This document shows positions 36,318 to 46,484 of a stretch of 54,972 bases of DNA, piece by piece. Location: contig JWZX01003217.1 in the NCBI GenBank assembly GCA_001275005.1, positions 1 to 54,972 of the forward strand, in the 5' to 3' direction. Position 1 is the stretch's first letter. Each line of letters opens with the position of its first letter. The position numbers were made by a program, and so were the translations under genes. Source of the DNA: Chrysochromulina tobinii (Eukaryota; Haptophyta; Prymnesiales; Chrysochromulinaceae). Under the pieces are notes generated by a model. It did not search any database. It had not been told where the DNA came from and saw only the letters and a list, made by a program, of their open reading frames with translations.

Positions 36318-39300
36318 ATGTCGCTTGTCACGGGGAGCATCAAGTTCTTCAGCGCCGACAAGGGCTATGGGTTTATCCTGCCTGACGACAGCTCTGGTGA
36401 CGTCTTCTTTCACCGCCACTCGCTTGCTGATCCAGGTTTGACATGATGCTCATTCCCCTTGGCCCTTTCCCGGACCTCGCTTCACCTTACGGACGGCTGG
36501 GTTCAGCGTTAGGCGACGGCCCGTGCGGGCTGTTTAACTTCGACTTTGCTTCGTTCTTGCCTTCTCAGGGGACTTCCAACTCTGTGTAGCTGGCGCTCGG
36601 GTGGAGTTTGAGTTCGAGTTTACAGACAACAAGCGGAAGGCGCCACGCGTCTTTCTCACCGATAAACCAGCGGGATATGGTTCTGTCACCGCCGTCGAAT
36701 CGTCAACTTTGCGCCCACGCGACTCACGAGGTGGCCCTTTGCTCTTCACTTTCCTTCCTCGTGTCCCCTTGCTCCACGCTCTGCAACTCGCTATGCCTCC
36801 TTAGCTTGCGCTTCCCTCTCCTCTCTCGTTACCACTACAGGAGGCAGCTCCGGCAGCTCTGCTCTCGATGGCGGCCGCGGCACTCGTGAGCGCGACCCTT
36901 CGTACGACTGGCCACCTCCCAGCTACTACGATCGGCCACCGACTGGCGACCGCCGCGCAGACCGCGAGCTCGATGCTCCCAGCTACTACGATCGGCCACC
37001 CCCAAGCGATCGACACCGCGAGCTCGGTCCGTCCAGCTACTACGATCGGCCACCGCCAAGCGATCGACACCGCGAGCTCGATGCTCCCAGCTACTACGAT
37101 CGGCCACCGCCATGCGATCGACACCGCGAGCTCGATGCTCCCAGCTACTATGATCGGCCACCGCCAAGCGATCGACACCGCGAGCTCGATCTGGGTCCGC
37201 CGTCCAGGGGCGGTGGAAGCTTCGGCTACCGGCGGGCCGAGCGCCCGATAGAGCGCCATGCCGAGCGCCCGATGGAGCGCCCGATAGAGCGCTATGCCGA
37301 GCGCCCAATAGAGCGCTATGCAGCGGGAGTCGAGGCAGGCATCAACAGCAGTCTTGCCTGCATGCTTGCAGGGGAATCGCGCCCCCATGACGGTCTTGCC
37401 GGTCTTGCCGTCCGTGCAAGCAATGCAGGGGAGTCGCGCCCCCATGACGGCGCGATGCTGGCCGACGCAGCCGCCAGCGTGGGCGTAGACAGTGGTGTCG
37501 ATCGTGAGAGCGGCGCACTTCTTGGCCTCGGTGGGGATTTTCGGCGCGAGGACGAGGAGGGCCAGATGCAATCGGATGCAATCAGATGCAATCAGACGAG
37601 GAGGGTCAGATGGCAATCAGACGAGGAGGGCCAGATGCAATCTGATGCAATCAGATGCAATCAGATGCAATCAGACGAGGAGGGCCAGGTGCAATCAGAT
37701 TCGATCAGATGCAATCAGATGCAATCAGACGAGGAGGGCCAGATTCGTGAAAGCGGTGCCAGTGGCGAGGGCCCGGCCGGCCAGGCAGTGGGCTCACTTG
37801 TGCCTGCCTCCCCCGTCGAGCACGTTGAGCCGTTCGATGAAGACGACGAGGGCGAGCAAGAGCGCAACCCGCGCAAGCGTTGGCGTGAGTCTGAGAGGCC
37901 TCTCTACGAGGACGACTCGGCTCGTGTGAATGTGAATGTGAATGAGAGGCCTCTCTACGAGGACGACTCGGCTCGTGTGCACGCGAGTGCCGCGGTGCCG
38001 ACGGGAGCGTTGCCCGCAGCGGCCGCCGAGAGGTGGGCATCGGGCGAGGCGTCGTCCTGGGCATCGGGCGAGGCCGCGCAGGCGCCGACGCCAGCGGCGC
38101 CCGAGATCAAGGTGCGAGTCTACCTGCCCGGCTGCGACACGCGCATCGACGTGCGTCTGTCGCTCACGGTGCAGCAAGTCCTCCGATGGGAGCAAACCAA
38201 GCGGCGCACGGAGGCGGAGGCCAAGAAGGTCAAGTACAATCCGAGCGAGGTGGCGGCCGCCTTCGTTGAGCATGTGCCGATGCCCCTCTCGCGTACCTTT
38301 GCTGAGCTCACCGAGGGCTCCTCCACAGGGTCCTCCACAGGGCCAGTCAAGGCCTTATGGGAGCTCAGGATCGAGCCCATCCCAATTGCCTCGCCTTGGG
38401 GCATCGAGGTGTGCCGTCGCACCCTGCTGCTTGCCCTCGCTGTGGCGGCCGCAAAGGTGCGGGGCGCGAGCGCGCCCACGGCGGCGCCCAACCGGCTTGG
38501 CGTGCTCGCGCTCAAAGCGGTGACCGCCAATGGCTTCTACCTCTCGCTCTGGCCGCCGCCCCAGCGCGAGAGTGAGCTGCGCAATCTCGCGACCGAGCTG
38601 CGCACCGCGCTCGGCGAGGTGATCAGCACTGAGATCCACACACGCACGCGCGTCCTGCTCGGCCCCGAGGCGCAGGCAAGTTTCCACAGGGCGGGGCTGC
38701 AGCTGGCTGAGCATATGGGCTCGCACGTCGGCGGCGCCTGCGCTTGTGTGCGACGTAGCGGAGGATCAGCTGCTGCTTGCGCATGGCTCGTACACCGCCT
38801 TCGCTCTCCCGTATACTTCTGACCTGCGTGGCTCGCACCTCGACGTGCACCCGGTCGCCTCGAGAGGTCTCTTCATCCACTTTGCGCCCCCTTCGCTCAC
38901 GCTGCTCCCCTTCGGTGCCCTCGAGCAGCGCGCGCTGCTCATCGCCATTGGGGAGATCGACGACCAGTCGCGCCTGTTGCAGGCGACGAGCGCTGCCAAG
39001 CTCAACGAGCTCGTCGACGCGGGCGAGCGCGCATGCAAGCGTCACATTGAGCTTGCCGAGGCGCATCTGGCGCGCCGGCTGAGTGGCTTCGCCGAACGCG
39101 TCTTTTCCCATCGGCCGCGGCTGCTGCTCATCTCGGTGCCTCCGTACGGCGGCCTCGAGTGGCTCGCCCATGCGCTTGAGCTGCAGCTGCGCGTGCGCGA
39201 GCTGCGTGGCGTGTGCATCGACGCCGCGCACTGGGCCAAGCCCGCGGGCGGCCTACGCGTCGCCGACCTGCGCACCGACCTCGCTACACTCTTCGGGAGC

Positions 39301-39975
39301 GGGCGCGTGGTGCTGCCGCGCGCTCGGCAGCACGAGGAGGGCGGCGCATCGGGCGGCGGCAGCCTGGGCGGCGGCAGCCTGGGCGAGGATGCGACCACGA
39401 TCGAGCTGCCCGCAGGTGGGTACGTGATGCTGTACGGCGAGCGGTTGCAGGAGGAGCTCGCGCAGGCCGCGACCCCCGAGGGGACGGGCGTGCCGGGGGC
39501 GGGTGTGCTCGATGATCTGCCCAAGCCGCACTTCCGTGTGCAGGCGCTCCCGCTCTGCTCCGTCGTCCTCGACGAGCATGCTTGTGTCGGTGGCGGCGGC
39601 TTCCTACTCCTGCGCATGCTCGCTATGGCGCGCGCCTCGGGCGGGAGCGCCGTGGGTGCGCTGCGCGCGTGGGGGCGCCTCCGGCCCGTCGAGCGCGAGC
39701 GTGCCTCGGAGCATATCGACTTGACCGCCGTGGGCGCCGCCGTGCTCAACGAGTGGAAGCCGCTCAACTTTTCGTTCGCGTACGAACTCAACCTCTACGC
39801 GCACCTGCTCACGCCGCTGCTGCGTGCGGTGCCGGTAGGCGATGAGATCTACGCCGAGGCGCGCCGGTTGCTTGACCTGCTCAGCGAGCTGCACGCGATG
39901 CCGCTCGAATACGTGCCCGCCCACTCGCCTGTCCGAGGCTTCTGCGGAGGCTCGTGGATGCCACCACGTCTCTGA
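36318..39975 (+). CDS. Cold-shock domain protein joined to a uridine-kinase-like pseudokinase region
   Basis: Exons 36318-36435, 36569-36679, then 36841 onwards. Residues 1-67 form a whole cold-shock domain: GSIKFFSADKGYGFILPDD (RNP1), DVFFHRHSL (RNP2), VEFEFEFTDNKRKAPRV. Next come five 54-bp repeats coding SYYDRPPPSDRHRELDAP, an ERPIERYAERP stretch, and Asp/Glu- and Gln-rich repeats. From about 38100 a domain like the bacterial/plant uridine-kinase-like (phosphoribulokinase/uridine kinase) family appears: PRLLLISVPPYGGLEWLAHA at the P-loop position, VVLDEHACVGGGGFLLLRML and a final FAYELNLYAHLLTPLLRAVP...GGS. The P-loop GxxxxGK[ST] is missing, so it should not phosphorylate. The frame shifts once near 38735 (separate entry). 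One gene is inferred from frame continuity; two genes remain possible. Confidence 0.6.
36921..37196 (+). repeat. 54-bp tandem repeat coding for SYYDRPPPSDRHRELDAP
   Basis: Units start at 36921 (60 bp variant), 36981, 37035, 37089 and 37143, with only a few differences between units. They are read in the frame of the cold-shock gene. Tyr/Asp/Arg/Pro-rich repeats of this sort are common in RNA-binding proteins. Confidence 0.85.
37367..37450 (+). repeat. 57-bp duplication within the cold-shock gene
   Basis: TGCAGGGGAATCGCGCCCCC (continuing ATGACGG) at 37367 recurs with one difference at 37424. The units begin near GTCTTGCC words, and the protein repeats AGESRPHDG. Confidence 0.75.
37560..37742 (+). 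repeat. ATGCAATCAG minisatellite
   Basis: The decamer ATGCAATCAG is repeated many times, broken by ACGAGGAGGGCC units, making a higher-order array. It codes for MQSDAIRCNQ and SDEEGQ repeats in the cold-shock gene. Confidence 0.85.
38676..38769 (+). other. Frame junction inside the cold-shock/uridine-kinase-like gene
   Basis: The frame read from 36841 ends at a stop at 38822, while the family-like sequence continues in another frame from about 38740 (VCDVAEDQLLLAHGSY). Two explanations fit. One is a one-base indel near 38730-38745, in GGCGGCGCCTGCGC. The other is a GC-AG intron from GCAAGT at 38676 to CAG at 38769 (94 nt). The codons in between look coding, which favours the indel. Confidence 0.5.
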
Positions 39976-40376
39976 CACACCGGCATGCATGGGGATTGGG
40001 GTCGATGTCACTCGAATTCGGGAGCACCACGTACGATTAGGATCTGGTACCATCTACATAGATGTTTGGCTTAACGAGAGACGAGCGTGTTATTTGGTAT
40101 TTTTGTTATAATGAATAATCATCCAAAGCGTGCGGGGCCGCGTGGGCGGTGGAGGCCTTCTCGCTCACGCGCGTTCGAATGCCGTACAATGTATGCCGGT
40201 TATTGAAATGCGGGGGATACCGCTTACCAGGATCGATCATATTACAGTACAATTAACAGCCAGGCCATGTCAGTTCACAGCCAATGTTTATAATTCGTTC
40301 ACACTGCTCGGAAGGCCTGTGCAACCCTGGGGGCTTCGCGGTGATCTCGAGATACAAGTAACGCGCCGCGGTTTTC
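39976..40376. other. Intergenic, no gene seen
   Basis: 401 bp, AT-richer than its surroundings (around 40060-40120 and 40190-40300). It probably holds the 3' UTR of the cold-shock gene and the promoter of the FKBP gene. Confidence 0.4.
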
Positions 40377-41079
40377 ATGATCGCGACGATGGCGGCGATC
40401 GTGGCTGCGCTGCTGCCGCAACCACCCGCACTGTGCACTCGGCGTGTTTGGCTCACGTTAGGAGGTATGGCTGCTATTGCGCTGCCAAATCCCACGAGCG
40501 CTGCATCCGGCCCCATCAGCGAGGGCGTGCGTACACGGAGTGGCCTATTGTACATGGACTTCAAGGAGGGCAGTGGGTCCACGCCGCGGTTCGGCCAATT
40601 GCTGCGGTTTCACTACGTTGGATACGCGCCGAACACGCAGAAGAGGACGCTCGTCAGCTTCGACTCGTCGTACGATCGCCGCTCTGCATATCTCGTGAAG
40701 CATGGAAATGGGTTCACGTGCCAGGGCATTGAGGAGGCGCTGCACACCATGCGCGTCGGCGGCCGCCGACGAGTGGTATTGCCTCCAGCGTTAGGGTACA
40801 CAGCCGATAAGGGCCCGATGCCGCCCGGTGCCGGAGCGCGCAGCAAGCTCTTCGATGCGGTGACCGCAGGCGAGCCACTGATCTTCGACCTCGAGCTGGT
40901 GTCGATCATGGATGATTTGCTCGACCGAGGCGATTACGACGACTTGGTGCGCTTGCGGAGTCTCGCAACGTTTGCTCTGCCGCAGGTCTCATGTGACGGT
41001 TGCGAGTCTCGTGTGGGAGCGCTCGCAGGATGTGGACGATCTCCAGGCGCGCTTTAAGGAGGACCGGATCCAAAGTTGA
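40377..41079 (+). CDS. Thylakoid-lumen FKBP-type peptidyl-prolyl isomerase
   Basis: Exons 40377-40985 and 41029-41079 (219 aa). A 43-nt GTCTCA...CAG intron is proposed because removing it turns a Cys-rich tail into the helix DVDDLQARFKEDRIQS before a stop; without it the protein ends 23 residues after LPQ. The N-terminus looks like a plastid leader ending in a twin-Arg lumen signal (TRRVWLTLGGMAAIALPNPTSA). The FKBP fold shows RFHYVGY, VSFDSSYD, GIEEALHTMRVGGRRRVVLPPALGY and a DLELVSI end strand. Several active-site aromatics of FKBP12 are replaced, as in plant FKBP16 types, so it may act more as a chaperone or assembly factor than as an isomerase. Confidence 0.75.
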
Positions 41080-41587
41080 GCCCTGAGCGGACCAGCGGAC
41101 CAGCGGACCCGGCGGCGGGCTGTGTACTCGCGAGGCGAATGGGTCTGCAAGTGTTTCGTCTCACAGCCGAGAGCGAGGCGACTCGCAGAGCCCCAGTGAA
41201 GGAGCAGTCGCGCGCGGCGCGCGCGCGCGCGCGCTTGGACACAGCCTGACCGCGCGCAGACCGGCGCGCGCGGGGAGAGTGCGCAGTGCACCGCGGTCGC
41301 GGGGTGGGCGCGGGTGACGGATTGGAGTCGCCCCCCCAGGCGCGAAAGTGTCTCTGATGCGTTACTAACACCGTAGCTACGACAAGATTTCGTTTTCCTA
41401 TGAATCAAGGGATCCTGGCGATTAATCCCGGTGCCATGTTCCTCCTAGGAAGGCTTTCGTGCGGCCCCCGAAGTATTCATTTTTAAGAGGGACCGCTCGC
41501 TTTTTCGTTCACGTAAAAAAGAGTCAGCGCCATGGAGAAAGGGTCCCTCTCGACCCCTCGACCCGCTCGCGAGCGTGGGTTCTCCTC
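41080..41587. other. Intergenic with CG run, no gene seen
   Basis: A run of almost pure CG dinucleotides lies at 41209-41234. The frame of the next gene is open back to 41459 but only from a GTG, so it is treated as leader. No other feature was seen. Confidence 0.4.
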
Positions 41588-43489
41588 ATGCACGTGCCGC
41601 TTTTATCGATCGCTTGGTCGCTTCCAGCCGCTCGGCATCCGCCACTTCGTCTCACTCTGCCCAAAGAGATCGTAGTCATTGGCGGCGGCTGGGCTGGGTA
41701 TTCAGCTGCGGATGCACTGTCCGCAGACACCAGCTGCCACGTGACCTTGCTAGATGCATCATCGGCTGTGGGTGGGCTAGCTGGTGGTTGGAGGACGCCT
41801 GGTGGGCGACCCATTGAAGCTGGAATCCACGGCTTCTGGCGCGAGTACAAGAATACGTTTCGCGTCCTTGAGTCGCTCGGCATCCAAGCTGATGAAGTGT
41901 TGACGCCCTTCACGCCTTCGGCGCTCGTGAGCAAGGCGGGCAAGGTGGCCACCGCGCCTGTTCTGGCGACCGACGATGACGCCGGCACCGCGGGCGCGGT
42001 GCCTTCGCCGAAGGCTCTGCTCGAGCTGCTTCGCTTCTCGCCACTCGCCGGCTTTCAGCAGCTCGTAGCTGCGGCGGCTCCTCCTGCACGGCTGCTCGAC
42101 CTGCTGCCTCCGCCTCTCGACACGGCGCTACTCGCCAACTTTGCGTCCACGCGGCTGACACCACTGGACCGCGCATCCGCGGTCGGACTGGCCGCCGCGT
42201 GGGCAGACTTTGATCAGTCCGATGCTGCCTCATGGGCACGCTACGATCAGCTGAGCGCGGAGACGCTCTTCAAGAAGTATGGCGGCGTCACCAACGCGCT
42301 GTACGAGGAGCTCGTCGCGCCGCTGCTGCACGTGCTGCCTATGGGCCCCGGGTATGATCTCTCGGCGGCGGCGGCGCTCTCGTGCTTCCATGTGTTTGCA
42401 TTACAGTCACGCGGTGCCTTTGATGTGCGCTGGTGTCGTGGCAGCATCGCGGAGAAGATCTTTGCGCCGTGGCGAAAGAAGCTACTTGCACGGGGCGTCA
42501 CCGTGCAGAACAGCGCCCGCGTAAGCACGATCACTCGCGATGGCGAGGAGGCCGCCGCCACCCCTTACGCCACCCCTTACGCCACTCCTCCATCGGGGCG
42601 CCTGGTCGTGCGCGTGGAGGGCAGCTCCGAGCTTCTCCTCGCCGACGCGGTGGTGCTTGCTGTGGGGGCCGTGTCCGCCGGCCGCCTCGCCGACGTGTCG
42701 CCCGTCTTGGGCTCGTTGCCGGCGGCGCGCAAGTTTAGAGGTCTGCGCGGCGTCACATGCGTGGCGGTTCGCCTCTTCTTGCAGCCCGCTGCGGAGCGGA
42801 CGCGTCAGCTCTCGGGCGGCATCTGTGACTCCACCTTGCTGCCACCGGCGGTCGCGCGCGCCATGGCCGACAGCCCGGTGCTCGTCGTCGGTCCACACGT
42901 TGGCGGCATGAGCGAGCTCGTGGAGACGGGGTTCTGCGTGTACGACCTGCAGCGGCTGCACAACGAGCATGCGGACGGCGAGCTGGCGGTGATGGAGGTT
43001 GACTTTTACCGTGCGGATGCGCTCGCCGCGATCGAGTCAGACGAGGCCCTCGGCGCCCTCGCACTGAGGGCGGCGGCCGCCGCGATGCAGCTCGATCCAT
43101 CGGTGCTCGACCCGTCACTCCTCGTCGATGTCGCGGTCGTGCGAGCCCGGAACGCCGTGTCGCACTTTGCGGTGGGCTCAGCCGCGCTTTCGCCAGGGGT
43201 GAGGCTGGGCTCTGGCGTGTACTGCTGCGGCGATTGGGTCGACCGGAGCGGCCACGCGTCGTGGTCGACCGAGAAGAGCGTCGTGACGGGCCGCCAAGTG
43301 GCGGCGGCCGTCGGGCGCGACCTCGGGCTTCGCGCCGTTGATGGGGCTGTCATTGATCCCGCGCCGGATGCCCCACCCTTGCAGGCCTTGAGGCAGATCG
43401 CCAGGGCTGCCCGCGCCTCGGGAACGCCCTTGTTCCTCTCCGAGGGCGAGCAGCTGCCGCGGCCTGCGCCGTGGGCGTCGCTACTGTGA
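41588..43489 (+). CDS. FAD-dependent amine-oxidase/carotenoid-desaturase-like enzyme
   Basis: 633 aa from the ATG at 41588, whose first 17 residues look like a targeting signal (MHVPLLSIAWSLPAAR). The dinucleotide-binding motif VVIGGGWAGYSAADAL (about 31) is followed by TLLDASSAVGGLAGGWRTPG and EAGIHGFWREYKN, characteristic of the phytoene/zeta-carotene desaturase branch. The C-terminus has the FAD-closing motif VYCCGDWVDRSGHASWSTEKSV with a preceding V-RA--AVSHF. Substrate not determined; a plastid carotenoid or related polyene is inferred. A small in-frame repeat codes ATPYATPYATP at about 42556-42594. Confidence 0.8.
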   Translation: MHVPLLSIAWSLPAARHPPLRLTLPKEIVVIGGGWAGYSAADALSADTSCHVTLLDASSAVGGLAGGWRTPGGRPIEAGIHGFWREYKNTFRVLESLGIQADEVLTPFTPSALVSKAGKVATAPVLATDDDAGTAGAVPSPKALLELLRFSPLAGFQQLVAAAAPPARLLDLLPPPLDTALLANFASTRLTPLDRASAVGLAAAWADFDQSDAASWARYDQLSAETLFKKYGGVTNALYEELVAPLLHVLPMGPGYDLSAAAALSCFHVFALQSRGAFDVRWCRGSIAEKIFAPWRKKLLARGVTVQNSARVSTITRDGEEAAATPYATPYATPPSGRLVVRVEGSSELLLADAVVLAVGAVSAGRLADVSPVLGSLPAARKFRGLRGVTCVAVRLFLQPAAERTRQLSGGICDSTLLPPAVARAMADSPVLVVGPHVGGMSELVETGFCVYDLQRLHNEHADGELAVMEVDFYRADALAAIESDEALGALALRAAAAAMQLDPSVLDPSLLVDVAVVRARNAVSHFAVGSAALSPGVRLGSGVYCCGDWVDRSGHASWSTEKSVVTGRQVAAAVGRDLGLRAVDGAVIDPAPDAPPLQALRQIARAARASGTPLFLSEGEQLPRPAPWASLL

Positions 43490-43949
43490 GAGGGGAGAGA
43501 GAAGGGAGAGAGAGAGAGAGAGGGCCGCGTGGCCAATATTGCACGGCACATTTGACATCGTACGTTTCTACCCGACCCTTGACGTGAGTTCTGAGTGTGT
43601 CATACGTCGAGACGCTAGTACCAACGAAGTACGACTTCTCGCTGCGGGTGTGGTGCCGTGTGCGGTGTCCAGCCACCCGGGCGCCCACACCGGACCGGAC
43701 CCCGCGGCCCCCTCCCGACCGTCACCGCGTGGTAAGTAGCGTAGAGCGTGCCGGCCGAGGGGGGCTCTGGGCCAAGGCTGGGCGTAGTACACGCCGGTAA
43801 ACGCGGCTACGCGGGCGCCATGCCTTGCACAGCCCGGAAACGTCTCAACAGCGTCTCGATATTAATAAAGTAACCCCACCGATCTCATGCCTCCCCCCAG
43901 CCTCCCCCACCTGCCACCTCCTCGCCGCCGTTCCCGCGAAGCGAATCTC
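43490..43949. other. Convergent intergenic region with GA microsatellite
   Basis: A GA-rich tract (43490-43523, including (GA)n) directly follows the desaturase stop. No gene was recognised in the rest. Confidence 0.5.
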
Positions 43950-45167
43950 TCAGACCTCCTGTGGCACGGCGGCGCCGACCGTGGCACCGACTGCCGCCAA
44001 AGGCAATGCCTCCTGATGAGCATCCTCAGCCACATCGTCCACCGAAAGCTCTCGGATAGACGCCACGTCGGTGGTCAGGCATGCCGGGTTGACGCCCGCT
44101 TTGTGCGCAGCGAGGAGGCCGAGCGCTTCCATGTAGTTATTAACGACTACCACGCCAGAGGCGCGGAGCGCGGCCGCCGAGACATCGAGCGCGCACGTAT
44201 TTTCCTCGACAGCGACGACCAGCGAGCGCGTACCGAGCCGCGCCATCACCGCGGCCCCTCCGCACGCGCCAGCAGGCACGACGATGGCATCGATGTCGTC
44301 GCTCCACAGGTCGCCTGGCAACGGCCGCTCGGACCCATCGAGCAGCGCGGGCGCGCGAGCAAGGTTCACGAGCACGCACGGGAGGAACGTGTGCCCCAGC
44401 TCCTCGGCGCACGTGCGCGGCGAGAGCTCCGGCTCCAGATCGATCGGCCCGAGGGCCGGTGCATGCGCACATGGCAGCTGCAGCTCCTTTGTGATCAGGT
44501 GCGAGATGACGGCCTCGACGCCGCCCACAGAGTCGACACCGCTGCCAGCACGGTACTCGGCCAGCATCTCCTCGTCCTCATCGTCGGGCATGCGCGTGAC
44601 CACCGCAATCGCCGTGCAGCCTGCATCCCGAAGACGCCGTGCGGCCTCGAGGAGCAAATCGGGGCGGCCGAGCGTGCCCCAGCTTGCGCCCGCCGCAGAG
44701 AGTCGAAGCTCCACCTCAAGGGGCGCCGCTGTTGTCGCGTACGCTGCAACGTTGACGCCGAGGGTCGCGCGCGTAGCATCAGCGGCCTGCAAGTGGCGCA
44801 AGCGCAACTCGGGCTCGATGGCAGCGTCAAGCAGGAGCCCCACGCGCTGGGAAGTCACAGGCCTCAGCCCCCACCGACCGGCGGCGAACTCGTCGAGGGC
44901 ATATCCCTCGACATACTGCAGCGCAGGGTGGGGCCAGTAGAGCATCGCGCCGTTCATCACATTGGGATGGGTGATTACCCGGTCTGCCACGCCTGTAAAA
45001 GCACGTGCCACAGGCAGTGCGTCGCCCGCGAATCCGCCTATGGCGGCACCGATGCCTGTAGGTACAACCAGAACTGCCGTATATGGCGACGACGTTAGGC
45101 GTGGTGGCGCTCGCTCAAGTGGAGCGCGCAAGGCCACTGTCATCAGAAAGCAAAGCCCCGCAGCCAT
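43950..45167 (-). CDS. DUF3326 family protein (cyanobacterial/plastid lineage)
   Basis: 405 aa from the ATG at 45167, preferred over the ATG at 45227 because the extra residues are low-complexity. The matured part starts VLVVPTGIGAAIGGFAGDAL and contains ITHPNVMNGAMLYWP, VEGYALDEFAAGRWGLRPV, VGLLLDAAIEPELRLRHLQA, GVDSVGGVEAVISHL, PCAHAPAL and SPRTCAEELGHTFLPCVL, which together are the signature of DUF3326. The family is widespread in cyanobacteria and algae and its reaction is not established. The N-terminus could be a plastid leader. Convergent with the desaturase gene. Confidence 0.85.
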   Translation of the reverse strand: MAAGLCFLMTVALRAPLERAPPRLTSSPYTAVLVVPTGIGAAIGGFAGDALPVARAFTGVADRVITHPNVMNGAMLYWPHPALQYVEGYALDEFAAGRWGLRPVTSQRVGLLLDAAIEPELRLRHLQAADATRATLGVNVAAYATTAAPLEVELRLSAAGASWGTLGRPDLLLEAARRLRDAGCTAIAVVTRMPDDEDEEMLAEYRAGSGVDSVGGVEAVISHLITKELQLPCAHAPALGPIDLEPELSPRTCAEELGHTFLPCVLVNLARAPALLDGSERPLPGDLWSDDIDAIVVPAGACGGAAVMARLGTRSLVVAVEENTCALDVSAAALRASGVVVVNNYMEALGLLAAHKAGVNPACLTTDVASIRELSVDDVAEDAHQEALPLAAVGATVGAAVPQEV

Positions 45168-45399
45168 GTTAGGTTGGAGCTCTGATGAAACTTCATCATC
45201 ACCTCTCCCCCCCCCCCCGTCACGCATTCAACTGAGCATTCAACATACGGATAACACAATAAGCATGGTTCAACCTTTCACCTACGGATGGCGGACGCGC
45301 ATACAGACCCGTAGACAGGATCACATAACATTACAGAGCGAGAGACTTCTACGAGTACGATCGCCGGAACTTACATGTACTTGTAAGCTTCTAAGCTTC

Positions 45400-46470
45400 C
45401 TAAGGTGAGGACGGCGGCCGTGGCGGTGGCGACGGACTGAGGCCTTCGAAGCCCTTTTGCGTCCAATCGTACAGCAGATAGAGCCCGACGCCGGCGAGCA
45501 GGATTGGGCTAAAGAAGCACAGGCTCCTGAGTGCGATCATCGCCTTGGACGTCCTGATCTTCTCCAAGGCGGACGCGTCGGCTGGCAATGGGTCGTTGCG
45601 GGGCAGCGTGTCCAAGCAAGGCGCGAAGATGAACAGTGAGGTGGCTATGACGCGTGGCCCATACCGGTTGCGGTGGAGAAAGCGGTTCACGCAGTAGCAG
45701 CAGCAGCACAGGCAGATCAGAGCCAGCCCGAGGACAACGAGAAGGACCACCAATCCGACCTTCAGGCAGCCGCCCTCCTCGTCTTCAGCAGCGGTCCTGT
45801 TGCCGCCGCTGTACACGAGGCATCGGTCAGTGGCCGTGGCTTCGCGCGGAGACGCCGGCGCTGGTGGAAATCGCGGACTTGGCAGCGGTGGCGGCAGACG
45901 CGGCGGCGGCCGGTTCGGCGGCGGCGGACTCGGCGGCGGCGGCCCCTCGCTCCAGACAATCACAGCGGACGTCGTCACCAGCACGTAGTCGTTGTTTGTG
46001 ATAAGAGAGGAGTTGCACGCGAGCGCCGCACAGATCTGGTACTGGCCAGTTGGCAGCACGCTCTGGCTGCTGGTGCGCAAGTCCACGAATGCGGGATAGG
46101 AAGAGTGTTGAATGGGGCCACCGAACGACGTTGGTGCTCCAGACCCGAAGATGGTGCAACTTCCGTCGTTTGTCACGGCCATGACGCGAACGGCGTTGGC
46201 CGTGGAGGTCAAGACGTTCTGCGCGTCCGCTGCTGAGGCCCACGAAGATCTGTTGATGGTGAGGCGATTCGCCGCAGCCTGATATAAGTTTATCTGTCCG
46301 GTCCTTGAAGCTGCGGTGTTGAAGCCGTTGTTGCTGGCACCGAATGTATAGCTGGATAGGTCCCTGGCGCATGCCGCTTCTGCGGTCCACGTGCGTAGCA
46401 GAAGCAGAAAGAGCGCGAGCCCATTGCCGATGTCGGAGCGGTGTGGGGCGCTTGTACGCGGGGGAAGCAT
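45400..46470 (-). CDS. Secreted/membrane protein with Pro-rich stalk, unknown function
   Basis: 356 aa. A signal peptide (GLALFLLLLRTWTAEA, about residues 16-32) is followed by an extracellular domain of about 140 residues with several NxS/T sites and Cys (CTIFGS, QICAALACNSS). Then comes a Pro/Ser-rich stalk (about 175-205), a TM segment with a striking Cys cluster (VVLLVVLGLALICLCCCCYC, about 235-258) and a second TM (about 315-335, FFSPILLAGVGLYLLYDW). The C-terminal tail is again Pro-rich. No family recognised. The Cys cluster is a likely palmitoylation site (inference). Confidence 0.65.
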   Translation of the reverse strand: MLPPRTSAPHRSDIGNGLALFLLLLRTWTAEAACARDLSSYTFGASNNGFNTAASRTGQINLYQAAANRLTINRSSWASAADAQNVLTSTANAVRVMAVTNDGSCTIFGSGAPTSFGGPIQHSSYPAFVDLRTSSQSVLPTGQYQICAALACNSSLITNNDYVLVTTSAVIVWSEGPPPPSPPPPNRPPPRLPPPLPSPRFPPAPASPREATATDRCLVYSGGNRTAAEDEEGGCLKVGLVVLLVVLGLALICLCCCCYCVNRFLHRNRYGPRVIATSLFIFAPCLDTLPRNDPLPADASALEKIRTSKAMIALRSLCFFSPILLAGVGLYLLYDWTQKGFEGLSPSPPPRPPSSP

Positions 46471-46484
46471 CTCTCTCGCACACC

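Noticed and set aside
36868-37251. Alternative frame (MAAAALVSATL...) through the 54-bp repeat array
   Set aside because: It ends at 37251, while the SYYDRPPP frame continues without stop into the downstream exon and joins the cold-shock exon in phase.
37563-37745. CRISPR array
   Set aside because: The decamer repeats are contiguous, without unique spacers, and lie in a eukaryotic coding exon.
41209-41234. Z-DNA or origin element at the CG run
   Set aside because: A simple CG run is expected by chance and slippage in such GC-rich DNA; no further evidence.
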